A DNA stretch of 44,443 bases from an uncultured Porphyromonadaceae bacterium. GTDB lineage: Bacteria; Bacteroidota; Bacteroidia; Bacteroidales; Muribaculaceae. The position numbers and the translations under genes are program-made. Of this stretch, positions 6,831 through 15,710 are shown piece by piece. The stretch covers positions 1-44,443 of the forward strand of contig URLF01000008.1 of the NCBI GenBank assembly GCA_900548705.1, given 5' to 3'. The first letter of the stretch is position 1, and the number at the start of each line of letters is the position of its first letter. The notes under the pieces are model-generated. The model searched no databases, was not told where the DNA came from, and saw nothing but the letters and a program-made list of their open reading frames with translations.

Positions 6831-6931
6831 AATCTCTCGCAGATTACACAGATTACGCAGAGGCCATCCGGAAAGCTCTAAATGGGCAAACCGGATGGCC
6901 TCTGCGTAATCTGTGTAATCTGCGAGAGATT
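6831..6931. repeat. Long palindrome P3, perfect 41-bp arms, between convergent genes
   Basis: Arms 6831-6871 and 6891-6931 are perfect inverted copies with a 19-nt spacer. The inner 38-39 bp of the arm match P1, while the outer few bases and the spacer differ. It sits between convergent genes and ends 3 nt before the stop codon of the RND pump (6935), so it would lie in the 3' end of both mRNAs and may block converging transcription or protect 3' ends. Confidence 0.95.
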
Positions 6932-6934
6932 ATT

Positions 6935-9900
6935 TCAGGGAGTGGATTGTTTCTTGGTTTCAGGCTCGGGAGTAGAGGTGGCGGTTTTGTCGGCCGAGGC
7001 GAACATCTTCGAGAGGTATTTCTCCTGGAAGGTCTGGAAGAGTTCCCAGAAGTTGGGGACGAAGAGGGTGCCGATGATGGCGTTTATTGCCATACCGAAC
7101 ACAACCGCCGCTCCAAGGCTGACTCGGCTTGCCGCTCCCGCACCAGTGGCGAAGAGCATCGGCATAACACCGAAGACGAATGCCAGTGCCGTCATCATAA
7201 TCGGGCGGAAGCGGACGATACCACCCTGGTAGGCGGCCTGCCGTATCGACATTCCCTGCTTTCGGTAGTCCATCGCATATTCCACGATAAGGATGGCGTT
7301 CTTGGCCGACAGGCCGAGCAAGAGGATGATACCGATCTGGGTGTAGATGCTTATCGACTGGCTCATGCAGATACATCCGAAGACGGTGCCGAGAATCGCG
7401 GTAGGCATCGAGATGACGACGGCCAACGGGTCGGTCCAGCTCTCATACTGTGCCGCCAGCACAAGGATGGTGATGACCACGGCGAAGAGCAGCACTGCCG
7501 AGACGGTAGTGCCCGCGCGGCTCTCCTGATATGCCTCGCCCGTCCACGCGTAGCTGTATCGGTCGCCGGTGGCTTTCTTGACAATCTCCTCCATAGCCTT
7601 GATGCCTTCCGAGGAACTTACTCCCTTGGCTGGATTCGCCGTCAGCGCGGCGGTCTCATACATATTGTAGCGGCCTACCGAGGCGGAACCCATCACCGGT
7701 TTCACGGTGGCGAACGCCGAGAAAGGCACCATGTCGCCCTGGGAGTTCCTGACCGAAAGCTTGAGGACATCGTTGATGTCGGCTCGGGCATTGTCGGTAG
7801 AGCCGACATTCACTTGGTAGACGTTGCCGAACTTCACGAAGTCGTTGACATACGAGCCACCGATATAGCTGCTGAGGGTGGAATACACAGCGTCCAAGTT
7901 GATTCCCAGCATCTCTATACGGTCGCGCTGCATGATGATGCTGTATTGCGGCACAAGTCCTTCGTAGAGCGACTGCACCGACGCTATGCGCGGGTCTTTC
8001 GCGGCAGCCTCCTCGATATCTTTCAGTGCCTGGTCCATCTGGCCAGCCCCGAGGGAATTGATGTCAAGAAGCTGCATCGACAGGCCGGAGGTAGTGCCGA
8101 GTCCGGGGATGGCGGGGGGATTGATGGCGAAGACCACTCCTTGCTGGAGCGACGCACACCGCTCGTTGATGCGGTCGATGACCGCCTCCACCGAATGGTC
8201 CTTACCCTTGCGCTCTTTCCATGGCTTGAGCATCACGAACATCGAACCGAGGTTGCTCCCCGATCCTCCGGCCATAAAGGAGAATCCCGACATCTCTATG
8301 ACATCATCGACCTCGGGCATCTCCTTGATGATGGAAGAAACCTGGCTGACCATCTTGTCGGTGCGTTCGAGCGACGCCCCAGTCGGCAACTGCACGGAGG
8401 CCATGAAATATCCCATGTCCTCCTCGGGCAGGTAGCTCGTGGGCCATTTGGCGAAGCCCCAGAACGCGGCGATACAGAGGACAGCGTATATGCCGATGGC
8501 CACCCAGGGACGTTTCAGCAACTGGCCTATCATGTCGGTGTAGAGCTTGACGGTCTTGCCCCATGCGGTGTTCCACCATTTGAAGAGGATGAAGCTCGTG
8601 GGTTTGGTCTGCTTGCGGAGGAAAAGCGCACACATGGCCGGGGTGAAGGTCAGGGCGTTGAATCCCGAGAAAGCGGTCGACACGGCGATGGTGAGGGCGA
8701 ACTGTTTGTAAAGCTCACCGGTGATGCCGGAGATGAAGGCGGTCGGGATGAACACCGACAGCAGTACCAGCACCTCGCCGACGACCGGCCCCTGAAGCTC
8801 GACCATCGCCTTGCGGGCGGCGTCGCGGGGCGACATCGTGCCCTCCTGAACCAGTCGGGCGCAGTCCTCCACCACCACTATCGCGTCATCGACCACAATG
8901 GCGATCGCCAGCACGAGTCCGAAGAGGGTAAGGGTGTTGAGGGTGAAGCCCATCAGTTTCATCACCGCGAATGTGGCAATCAGCGAGACCGGAATGGTGA
9001 GCATCGGGATTATGACGGCCCTCCAGCTCTGGAGGAAGAAGAGAATCACCACCATCACAATCAACGTGGTCTCGACGAAGGTTACAAGCACCTCGTCGAC
9101 CGAGGCGGAGATGAAGTCGGTGGTGTTCATCAGCACACGGTAATGGACTCCCGGAGGGAAATATGGCGCGAGCGATTCAAGCTCCTTCTCAACCTCGTTT
9201 GCCACCTGGAGGGCGTTGGCCTGCGGACGCTGGTATATACCAATCAGACCTGCGGGTTTCCCCGAGACGCGGCTGATGCTGGTGTAGGAATTGCTGCCAA
9301 GTTCCACTTTGGCCACATCCTTGAGCCTCAGGATAGCTCCGTTGGCCCCGCTGCGCAGGATGATGTCGCCGAACTCCTCGGCGGAGGTCAGACGACCTTG
9401 GGAGGAAAGTGTGAACTGGAACGCCGAGGGGGTAGACGCGGGCTGCGCGCCGACCGAACCGGCCGACACCTCCATATTCTGGGCCTCGATTGCTGAAATC
9501 ACGTCGGCGGGGGTTATCCCACGGGCCATCATGGCGTCCGGGTCGAGCCAGACGCGCATCGAGTAGTCGCCGCCGCCGAACGCGCTCGCCCCGCCGACAC
9601 CTTCAAGACGGCTGAGGGCATCGACAATATGGAGCTGGGCGTAATTGGTAAGGTAAAGCGCGTCGTAACGCTCGTCACCCTCCAGGGCCACGAAGAGCAG
9701 GATGCTGGTCGACTCCGACATCACATCCACACCCTGCTGGGTGACCGCCGAGGGCAACTGCGGCTCGGCCTGGTTTACAAGGTTCTGCACCTTGATTGTC
9801 GCGTCGTCAACGTCGGTGCCGTTCTGGAAGGTCACCGTCAGGCTGTATGAGCCGTCGGAGCCGGAGTTGGAGCTCATGTACATCATGCCTTCCACTCCGT

Positions 9901-10111
9901 TGACACTCTCCTCGATAGGCACTCCGACAGTCTCGGCCACGGTCTTCGCGTCGGCGCCGGGATAGGTGGCTTTCACCATCACGGTCGGAGGGGTGATGTC
10001 GGGATACTGGGCGATAGGGAGGGTCTTTACTGTGATGACCCCCACGAGTATCATTATAATGGCGAGTACCGTCGCGAAAATCGGACGGTCGATGAAAAAT
10101 CTTGAGAACAT
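6935..10111 (-). CDS. RND-family multidrug efflux pump, inner-membrane transporter (AcrB/HAE1 type)
   Basis: 1058 residues, normal for HAE1 pumps. It is a proton-driven transporter that takes amphipathic compounds from the periplasm and inner membrane and passes them to an outer-membrane channel. The N-terminus MFSRFFIDRPIFATVLAIIM is the standard first helix. The TM4 proton-relay pair is present (AIAIVVDDAIVVVEDC), as is the late GLSAKNAILIVEYA block and porter-domain motifs such as GVEGMMYMSSNS. It is the last gene of a three-gene minus-strand operon with adaptor and outer-membrane factor, 16 bp after the adaptor. No TetR or other regulator gene is adjacent. The 3' end abuts palindrome P3. 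A substrate cannot be assigned from sequence. Confidence 0.97.
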   Translation of the reverse strand: MFSRFFIDRPIFATVLAIIMILVGVITVKTLPIAQYPDITPPTVMVKATYPGADAKTVAETVGVPIEESVNGVEGMMYMSSNSGSDGSYSLTVTFQNGTDVDDATIKVQNLVNQAEPQLPSAVTQQGVDVMSESTSILLFVALEGDERYDALYLTNYAQLHIVDALSRLEGVGGASAFGGGDYSMRVWLDPDAMMARGITPADVISAIEAQNMEVSAGSVGAQPASTPSAFQFTLSSQGRLTSAEEFGDIILRSGANGAILRLKDVAKVELGSNSYTSISRVSGKPAGLIGIYQRPQANALQVANEVEKELESLAPYFPPGVHYRVLMNTTDFISASVDEVLVTFVETTLIVMVVILFFLQSWRAVIIPMLTIPVSLIATFAVMKLMGFTLNTLTLFGLVLAIAIVVDDAIVVVEDCARLVQEGTMSPRDAARKAMVELQGPVVGEVLVLLSVFIPTAFISGITGELYKQFALTIAVSTAFSGFNALTFTPAMCALFLRKQTKPTSFILFKWWNTAWGKTVKLYTDMIGQLLKRPWVAIGIYAVLCIAAFWGFAKWPTSYLPEEDMGYFMASVQLPTGASLERTDKMVSQVSSIIKEMPEVDDVIEMSGFSFMAGGSGSNLGSMFVMLKPWKERKGKDHSVEAVIDRINERCASLQQGVVFAINPPAIPGLGTTSGLSMQLLDINSLGAGQMDQALKDIEEAAAKDPRIASVQSLYEGLVPQYSIIMQRDRIEMLGINLDAVYSTLSSYIGGSYVNDFVKFGNVYQVNVGSTDNARADINDVLKLSVRNSQGDMVPFSAFATVKPVMGSASVGRYNMYETAALTANPAKGVSSSEGIKAMEEIVKKATGDRYSYAWTGEAYQESRAGTTVSAVLLFAVVITILVLAAQYESWTDPLAVVISMPTAILGTVFGCICMSQSISIYTQIGIILLLGLSAKNAILIVEYAMDYRKQGMSIRQAAYQGGIVRFRPIMMTALAFVFGVMPMLFATGAGAASRVSLGAAVVFGMAINAIIGTLFVPNFWELFQTFQEKYLSKMFASADKTATSTPEPETKKQSTP

Positions 10112-10127
10112 AGGCGTGGCGGATGAA

Positions 10128-11246
10128 TTATTCGACAGGTTTCACCTTCATTCCGTCGCGTACCTTCAGCAGGGCGGTGGTGACGTAACGGTCGTCGGGA
10201 CGGAGCCCCTTGGTGACAATCCTGAGGGTGTCGTCATAGAGGTCACCGACCTGGATGGGGGTGTAGACGATTTTGTCGGAATCGTTGAGGGTGTAGAGAT
10301 ATTTTCCCAGCTGGTCGGTGCTGATTGATGCATCCTTCACCAGAAGGGCGTGGGACTCGGTGGCGTAGGGGAGTTTGACTGTGGCGAACATGCCGTCACG
10401 CAGCTCACCCTTGGGGTTGTCGAGAATCAGACGCAGGGTGACGGTTCCGGTCGATTTGCTGACATCGGGGGAAGCATAGTCGAGTTTCCCGGTGTAGGTG
10501 ACCGTCGATGTGGTGTCGCCAATCACTACCGGCACATGGTCGAGGTCGAGCTTCTTGCCGTTGTTTGTGTCGGCTATCTGCATGTATCTCTCGGTGCTGA
10601 CCGAGAACATGGCGTAAATCGTCTTGGTGGAATAGATGGTGGCGAGGGTGACAGGCGCGGCACCACCACCGACGTATGCCCCGGCACTGTAGACCGACTC
10701 GGTGATCATCCCGGAGAATGGGGCGCGGACGGTGCAGTAGCTCAGGTTTGTCTTTGCTGTCTCCAGTTGGGCGCGGGCCTGTTTGATGGCGGCCTCGCTC
10801 TGGCGCAGGTTGCTCTCGGCCTGTATGACATCCATCTTCGAGACCGCGTCTGCCTCAAGGGCTTTCTGCATGGCCACACTCTGTTTCGACGCGTATTCAT
10901 TCTCGGCGATGGCTGTCTGCAAGGCTGCCTGCGCCTGCTCTACCGCGTCGCGGTATGTGGTCGATTCGATGGTGAACAGTGGCTGTCCGGCGGTGACGAA
11001 ATCCCCTTCGGTGAAGAGTATCTGGAGAATCTGGCCGTTGACCCTCGCAACCACGTCTGCCGACTGTGTGGCCGAGAGGGTGGCGGGGTAGGATTGACGG
11101 AGAACGACCGAGTCCACTTCCGGGGTGGCTACCGACACCTCCGGTTCGGTCTCTGTCGCGGCGGTCTTCTTGCCGCATCCTGAAAAAAGTCCGAGCAACA
11201 CGCAAGCGGCGCAGGCGACTGGCAGTATGAGATGTTTCCGTGTCAT
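10128..11246 (-). CDS. RND efflux periplasmic adaptor (membrane fusion) lipoprotein
   Basis: 372 residues. It bridges the inner-membrane pump and the outer-membrane channel. The signal sequence ends in a lipobox (LFSGC, Cys24), so it is probably lipid-anchored. It has the usual layout: lipoyl-like half (VVARVNGQILQILFTEGDFV), an α-hairpin of Ala/Gln-rich coiled coil (about residues 100-150), the second lipoyl half (LSYCTVRAPFSGMI), then β-barrel and membrane-proximal domains (LRDGMFATVKL). It is the middle gene of the efflux operon, 66 bp after the outer-membrane factor and 16 bp before the pump. Confidence 0.96.
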   Translation of the reverse strand: MTRKHLILPVACAACVLLGLFSGCGKKTAATETEPEVSVATPEVDSVVLRQSYPATLSATQSADVVARVNGQILQILFTEGDFVTAGQPLFTIESTTYRDAVEQAQAALQTAIAENEYASKQSVAMQKALEADAVSKMDVIQAESNLRQSEAAIKQARAQLETAKTNLSYCTVRAPFSGMITESVYSAGAYVGGGAAPVTLATIYSTKTIYAMFSVSTERYMQIADTNNGKKLDLDHVPVVIGDTTSTVTYTGKLDYASPDVSKSTGTVTLRLILDNPKGELRDGMFATVKLPYATESHALLVKDASISTDQLGKYLYTLNDSDKIVYTPIQVGDLYDDTLRIVTKGLRPDDRYVTTALLKVRDGMKVKPVE

Positions 11247-11312
11247 GGTGAATTCTTTATGTGGGTTGTGGGTAATTGTGTTGAGGATATGAAATTGTGA
11301 GGGGGGTTGTTG

Positions 11313-12743
11313 CTATTCATCCAGAGTGACACCACCGCCGAGAGCTTCGTAGAGCGACACCAGTGAGGTCAGGGCTGACTCCTGGGCCTGCACCAGTTCG
11401 CTTTCGCCGGCCAGGGCGTTGAGCTGGGCGTTGACCACATCGGTCATAGGCGACAGGGAGTCTTTGTAACGTTTGATGGCCAGGTCGAGGGCTTCCTCGT
11501 TCTGGACGCAGAGCTGTTCGACAAGTTTGATATGGCGCAGCGACGCGTCATAAGAAGAGATGGCGTTCTCGGTTTCCCCGACAGCGTTGAGTATCGTGAG
11601 GTTGTAGCTGTCTATGGCTGACTGCATCTGCTCGCGGGCCGAGACAAGCTGATATTTCCTCGCGAAGCCGTCGAAAAGGGTCCAGGAAAGGGTGGGGGCC
11701 ACCGACCAAGTGAATGAATGGCGCGAGAAGAGGTCGCCGAGCCGCCGGGACGAGGTGCCGACATTCCCTTCGATGGTCAGGGTGGGGAGGAAATCCTTTT
11801 TGGCGATGCCGACCCCGGCGGCGGCCACGGCCAGTTCCATCTCAGCCTCGACGATATCGGGGCGGCGTCTGAGTAGGTCGGCTGGGACACCGGCCGATAT
11901 TTCGGTCTTCCAGTTGGGGAGTGGGCCCGGTTCGGAGAGGAGACGGGCGGCCTCGGGCGGGAATTCCCCGATGAGGATTCCCAGTGAGTTGATTGAGGCC
12001 TGTATCGAGTTTTCAAGCATCGGAATGGATGCGGCTGTGGAGTAGTAGGTCTGCCAGGCCTCGGCCACGTCGAGTTTCGAGGCGAGGGTGGCTTCGAATC
12101 GTGCGCGGGCGATGTTGACTATCTTCATCTGGCTCTCGCAATGGGCACGGGCAACCTGGAGCAGGCGTTGCTGGCATCGTAGGGTGAAGTAGGTAGAGGC
12201 TATCTGGGCGGTCAGCGACACCATCGAGCCGGCATACTCGGCGCGGGTGGCGTTATACTGGGCTTTCTTCTCCTTGACCCCGGCAGCCACCTTGCCGAAA
12301 ATGTCAATCTCCCAGCTCGCGCTCAGTCCGGCGTTGAAGTAAGACTCCGTGGGTATGGAGGTGGAGGCTCCCCGGGTGGTCGCCCCCGATTCCTTGGCGG
12401 CTGTCCATCCCGCGCTCAGGCCGATTGTGGGGAACCATCCGGCGCGGGCCTGGTTCATGGCCGCACGGGCGATTTCCTGACGGCGGTGGGCGATGCGCAG
12501 GTCGTAGTTGCGCTCCACACCAAGCACAATCAGGGAGTCGAGCAGCGGGTCGGAGAAGCGGCTCCACCATTTGTCCTCCGGGCCTCCGGGTATCTCCTGG
12601 TATGTGTCAGGGGTGTAGCTCCATGTTTGCGGCAGGCTGTCGGCCTGCAAGGGTTCGTCGCCATGGGCGGTGAAAGAGACCATTACTATCATTATGATTG
12701 TCGCCAATGTGGTGAGTGTCATCCTCTCGGTTGTCGTAGTCAT
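11313..12743 (-). CDS. RND efflux outer-membrane factor (TolC/OprM, NodT family)
   Basis: 476 residues from the ATG at 12743. The frame is open up to 12836, but the upstream 31 residues are not signal-like, whereas MTTTTERMTLTTLATIIMIV followed by MVSFTAHG is a credible signal peptide. It has the duplicated outer-membrane efflux repeat: first half PLLDSLIVLGVERNYDLRIA..., second half with the NodT-family block LLRRRPDIVEAEMELAVAAA and GIAKKDFLPTL. It forms the trimeric channel that completes the tripartite pump. No acylated Cys is seen at the predicted cleavage site. It is the first gene of the operon, divergent from dnaG. The 194-bp intergenic region contains a weak minus-strand box (TATATTTC, 12826-12833) as a possible promoter. 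Confidence 0.95.
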   Translation of the reverse strand: MTTTTERMTLTTLATIIMIVMVSFTAHGDEPLQADSLPQTWSYTPDTYQEIPGGPEDKWWSRFSDPLLDSLIVLGVERNYDLRIAHRRQEIARAAMNQARAGWFPTIGLSAGWTAAKESGATTRGASTSIPTESYFNAGLSASWEIDIFGKVAAGVKEKKAQYNATRAEYAGSMVSLTAQIASTYFTLRCQQRLLQVARAHCESQMKIVNIARARFEATLASKLDVAEAWQTYYSTAASIPMLENSIQASINSLGILIGEFPPEAARLLSEPGPLPNWKTEISAGVPADLLRRRPDIVEAEMELAVAAAGVGIAKKDFLPTLTIEGNVGTSSRRLGDLFSRHSFTWSVAPTLSWTLFDGFARKYQLVSAREQMQSAIDSYNLTILNAVGETENAISSYDASLRHIKLVEQLCVQNEEALDLAIKRYKDSLSPMTDVVNAQLNALAGESELVQAQESALTSLVSLYEALGGGVTLDE

Positions 12744-12921
12744 GTTATGGGCAAATCTCTTTTGGTTGATAGTTGAAAACGCCGATATCGCCCGGCGGGG
12801 GAATCTCCGCAGGCAAATGGTTTGGAAATATAACATCCGCGGAAGTGATGACGTTTAGTCACAGATGTTATTTTTAACATTCGACAACCGGGAGGGGGGC
12901 GGTGGATACGGGGAAAAAGCG

Positions 12922-12929
12922 TAACTTTG
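12922..12929 (+). promoter_or_regulatory. -7 box of the dnaG promoter
   Basis: TAACTTTG at 12922-12929, ending 8 nt before the ATG at 12938. It rules out the GTG at 12902 as the start and predicts an mRNA with almost no leader. No TTTG was found at the expected upstream distance. Confidence 0.7.
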
Positions 12930-12937
12930 CATCTGCA

Positions 12938-15322
12938 ATGATGAAGAAATCTGTCATAGACCGTGAGACTGTCCAGCGAATCATAGACACCGCCAACATC
13001 GTGGAGGTGGTCTCTGATTTCGTGAGCCTCAAACGTCGCGGAGCCAATTACATAGGCCTCTGCCCGTTCCATAACGAGCGTACCCCCTCCTTCTCCGTCT
13101 CCCCCGCCAAGGGCATATGCAAATGTTTCAGCTGCGGAAAGGGTGGCAGTCCGGTCAACTTCATCATGGAGCATGAGCAAATGACCTATTGGGAGGCGTT
13201 GCGTTACCTTGCCCGTAAATACCATATCGAGATCAAGGAACATGAGCTGACCGATGAAGAACGCCGCCAGCAGGGTGAACGTCAGACGCTGCTGTCGCTC
13301 AACGAGTTTGCGATGAAGCATTTCGAGGAGCGGATGGCTTCGACCGAGGAGGGGCGCGAGATTGGACTGAGCTATTTCCGCCATCGCGGCATCAATGAGG
13401 CCGCCATCAGCCGTTTCCATCTCGGGTTCGCCCTCGACAAGCGCGATGACCTCGCGCAGGCCGCGTTGAAGGCCGGATATACCCGCGAGGCGTTGGAGAA
13501 GACCGGGCTCTGTTTCGCCACAGACCGTGGTGAGCTGCGCGACCGTTTCCGTGGCCGCGTGATATACCCGGTGTTCACAATCGCCGGGAAGGTGGTGGCG
13601 TTCGGTGGCCGAATACTGACCAACGACAAGAAGCTGGCCAAGTATGTCAACTCTCCCGAAAGTGTGGTCTACTCCAAGAGCCGCGAGCTTTACGGACTTT
13701 ACCAGGCGAAGCAGTCGATAGTCAGGAACAACAAATGTATCCTTGTCGAGGGGTATATGGATGTCATATCCATGAGCCAGAGCGGCATCGAGAATGTCGT
13801 GGCCTCCTCGGGCACCTCCCTGACGACCGGTCAGGTCAGGCTCATCCATCGTTTCACCGAGAATGTCACCGTCATCTATGACTCCGACCCGGCGGGAATA
13901 AAGGCCTCGCTCAGGGGTATCGACCTTCTGCTTGCCGAGGGGCTCAACATAAAGGTCTGCCTGCTGCCGCAGGGGGATGACCCGGATTCTTTCGCCCAGT
14001 CCCACACCACCGGGGAGGTGGAGCAATACCTGGCTGAGAATGAGGTCGACTTCATCCGCTTCAAGACCGACATCCTCCTGAAGGATTCGGCCAATGACCC
14101 TATCGCCCGCGCAAGGGCGGTGGCCGACATTGTGAGGTCGATCGCGGTGATACCTGACGATATTACGCGCAACGTGTATGTCCGTGAATGTTCCCAACGG
14201 TTCGCTATGGATGAGGCGTTGCTCACAAGGCAGGTGGCGGTCGCCCGCACCAAGCGCATCGAACAGCAGGCCGACGAGGCTCGACGGCAGGCTGCCCGCG
14301 ACAGTATCCAGAATCCTCCGGGGGGCACTCCGGCCGGGGTGACTGCTCCCCCCGTTGTTCAGGCTCAGGGGGGCGCGGATGATTTTCCTCCGGTAGAACC
14401 TCCGATTGACAGCCATGAGGGGGAAACTCCTGCTGTTCCCGCGCAGGCTCAGAGCGGAGAGGTTGCCGCTGATTCCTCTTCAGCCGTCGCACCGGCTGAA
14501 AATTCCGACGGACTTACCGAGTCTGATTACTCCGCGTTTATCGGTAAGACGGGCCGCTCCCACCGTGCCATGATACTCGCCCCTCAGGAAAAGTCGTTGT
14601 TGAGACTTGTGCTGAAATATGGTATGCTCGACCTCGGCGAGGATTACGGTACGGATGAGGCCGGACGGCTGATAAAGGTGATAGACTATGTTGTCGAAGA
14701 CCTTGACCAGGATGGCCTGACATTCGAGAATCCGGATTTGCTCAAGGTGTATGAATGTGTGGTTGACCTCCGTGCGCGTCATTGGGAGGAGGACTACGCC
14801 GCTTTCCTCGAAAAGGCGAATCTGGAGAAGGAGCGCGAGATGAAGGAGGGGATTGACGCGATAGCGCGTGACGCGTCAAACCTTGAGGAGATTCGTCAGC
14901 GTGAGGTTTTGCTGAAAGAGAGAGTGGAGGAGGCTTATGGCCGTTCAATCATCGAGTTCTCGAAGGATTTTTTCCAGCGGCGGTTGCTTTCTCATCCTGA
15001 CGACACTATCCGTAAGGTTGCGACTGACCTCGTGGTCGAGCGTCATCAGCTGAGCAAAATCTATTTCAAGAACAACACGAAGGTAGAGACCGAGGAGGAC
15101 CGTCTTGACGAGCTTGTCCCCCGTGCGTTGCTGGAACTGAAATATGACATTGCCCGCTGTTTTTTCTATGACCTTTCCCAGAAGATTCAGCAGATGCAGC
15201 AGCAGCCCGATTATGACCTTGACGCGATACTCGAACTGATGGGGCAGCAGCGCAGGTGGCAGCAATTCTGTGCCGACCTCGCCACTAAAATCGGTGAACG
15301 GGTCTACGAGCCGTTACGTTGA
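12938..15322 (+). CDS. dnaG: DNA primase
   Basis: Makes RNA primers at the replication fork. From ATG 12938 the protein has 794 residues, longer than E. coli DnaG (581). The N-terminal zinc ribbon is intact (Cys42, His45, Cys63, Cys66 in CPFH...CFSC). The catalytic core follows (KYVNSPESVVYSKSRELYGL), and the TOPRIM domain has EGYMDVISM and YDSDPAGIKA with the expected acidic residues. Residues about 451-526 form a Pro/Ala/Gly-rich linker between core and C-terminal region, which accounts for much of the extra length. The C-terminal part is helical and Gln-rich, as expected for a helicase-binding domain. ATG 12941 is an equally good start. Divergent from the efflux operon; followed by tRNA-Ser. 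Confidence 0.97.
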   Translation: MMKKSVIDRETVQRIIDTANIVEVVSDFVSLKRRGANYIGLCPFHNERTPSFSVSPAKGICKCFSCGKGGSPVNFIMEHEQMTYWEALRYLARKYHIEIKEHELTDEERRQQGERQTLLSLNEFAMKHFEERMASTEEGREIGLSYFRHRGINEAAISRFHLGFALDKRDDLAQAALKAGYTREALEKTGLCFATDRGELRDRFRGRVIYPVFTIAGKVVAFGGRILTNDKKLAKYVNSPESVVYSKSRELYGLYQAKQSIVRNNKCILVEGYMDVISMSQSGIENVVASSGTSLTTGQVRLIHRFTENVTVIYDSDPAGIKASLRGIDLLLAEGLNIKVCLLPQGDDPDSFAQSHTTGEVEQYLAENEVDFIRFKTDILLKDSANDPIARARAVADIVRSIAVIPDDITRNVYVRECSQRFAMDEALLTRQVAVARTKRIEQQADEARRQAARDSIQNPPGGTPAGVTAPPVVQAQGGADDFPPVEPPIDSHEGETPAVPAQAQSGEVAADSSSAVAPAENSDGLTESDYSAFIGKTGRSHRAMILAPQEKSLLRLVLKYGMLDLGEDYGTDEAGRLIKVIDYVVEDLDQDGLTFENPDLLKVYECVVDLRARHWEEDYAAFLEKANLEKEREMKEGIDAIARDASNLEEIRQREVLLKERVEEAYGRSIIEFSKDFFQRRLLSHPDDTIRKVATDLVVERHQLSKIYFKNNTKVETEEDRLDELVPRALLELKYDIARCFFYDLSQKIQQMQQQPDYDLDAILELMGQQRRWQQFCADLATKIGERVYEPLR

Positions 15323-15405
15323 CTACCTCGGAGTGGGATGAGGATTCATTCGGGGTGTCTCCGTGGGATAATTTTTCAGAAAATTACCGGAAATTTCATT
15401 ACATC

Positions 15406-15435
15406 TTTGCAATTACGAAAAAAAATCGTAACTTT
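15406..15435 (+). promoter_or_regulatory. Promoter of tRNA-Ser
   Basis: TTTG at 15406-15409 and TAACTTTG at 15428-15435, spaced 18 nt. It leaves about 50 nt of 5' precursor before the tRNA. Confidence 0.75.
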
Positions 15436-15494
15436 GCACCGCAAACGGAGGAAATGCTCCTTGAGAGTTCCCTCTGACATATTGAAAATTGCCT

Positions 15495-15579
15495 GGAAGG
15501 ATGGCAGAGTGGTCGATTGCGGCGGTCTTGAAAACCGTTGAGGGTCACACCTCCGGGGGTTCGAATCCCTCTCCTTCCG
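15495..15579 (+). tRNA. tRNA-Ser, anticodon UGA
   Basis: 85 nt plus no encoded CCA. Acceptor GGAAGGA (15495-15501) pairs with TCCTTCC (15572-15578), discriminator G15579. Anticodon loop CTTGAAA gives anticodon TGA (15529-15531), reading UCA/UCG-type serine codons. It has the long variable arm expected of serine tRNA and the GGTTCGAATCC T-loop. Confidence 0.97.
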
Positions 15580-15584
15580 CAACA

Positions 15585-15613
15585 AAAAAGCAAGTCATTT
15601 CGGCTTGCTTTTT
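15585..15613 (+). terminator. Intrinsic terminator after tRNA-Ser
   Basis: AAAAAGCAAG (15585-15594) / CTTGCTTTTT (15604-15613), 10-bp stem with a 9-nt loop and T-tract. It starts 5 nt after the tRNA. Confidence 0.9.
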
Positions 15614-15710
15614 GTTTGTGTACCTTTATCGATTTTTTTCTATTCCGATGATTCCGTTTGAGGAAGACAGAGCGGAACAATAGACCAGTTCAGCGTATTT
15701 CCCATCTCTG

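Noticed and set aside
6947..9496. Long plus-strand open frame (849 codons) opposite the RND pump, and similar long antisense frames opposite dnaG (12740-14416), the fimbrial gene (38867-40645) and purH/mreB (28115-29161)
   Set aside because: They are shadows of GC-rich genes: His/Asp/Gly-rich translations, no domain features, no promoter or plausible start context. The sense-strand genes are certain.
12744..12836. N-terminal extension of the outer-membrane efflux protein
   Set aside because: The extra 31 residues are Arg/Phe-rich and precede a good signal peptide at ATG 12743; the possible promoter box also lies there.
12902..12937. Upstream GTG start for dnaG
   Set aside because: The -7 box TAACTTTG lies inside that extension, so it would not be transcribed; the zinc-ribbon spacing fits ATG 12938 or 12941.
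15614..15710. Extra gene or regulatory element between tRNA-Ser and the MFS gene
   Set aside because: About 97 bp with no clear frame, box or hairpin beyond the tRNA terminator.
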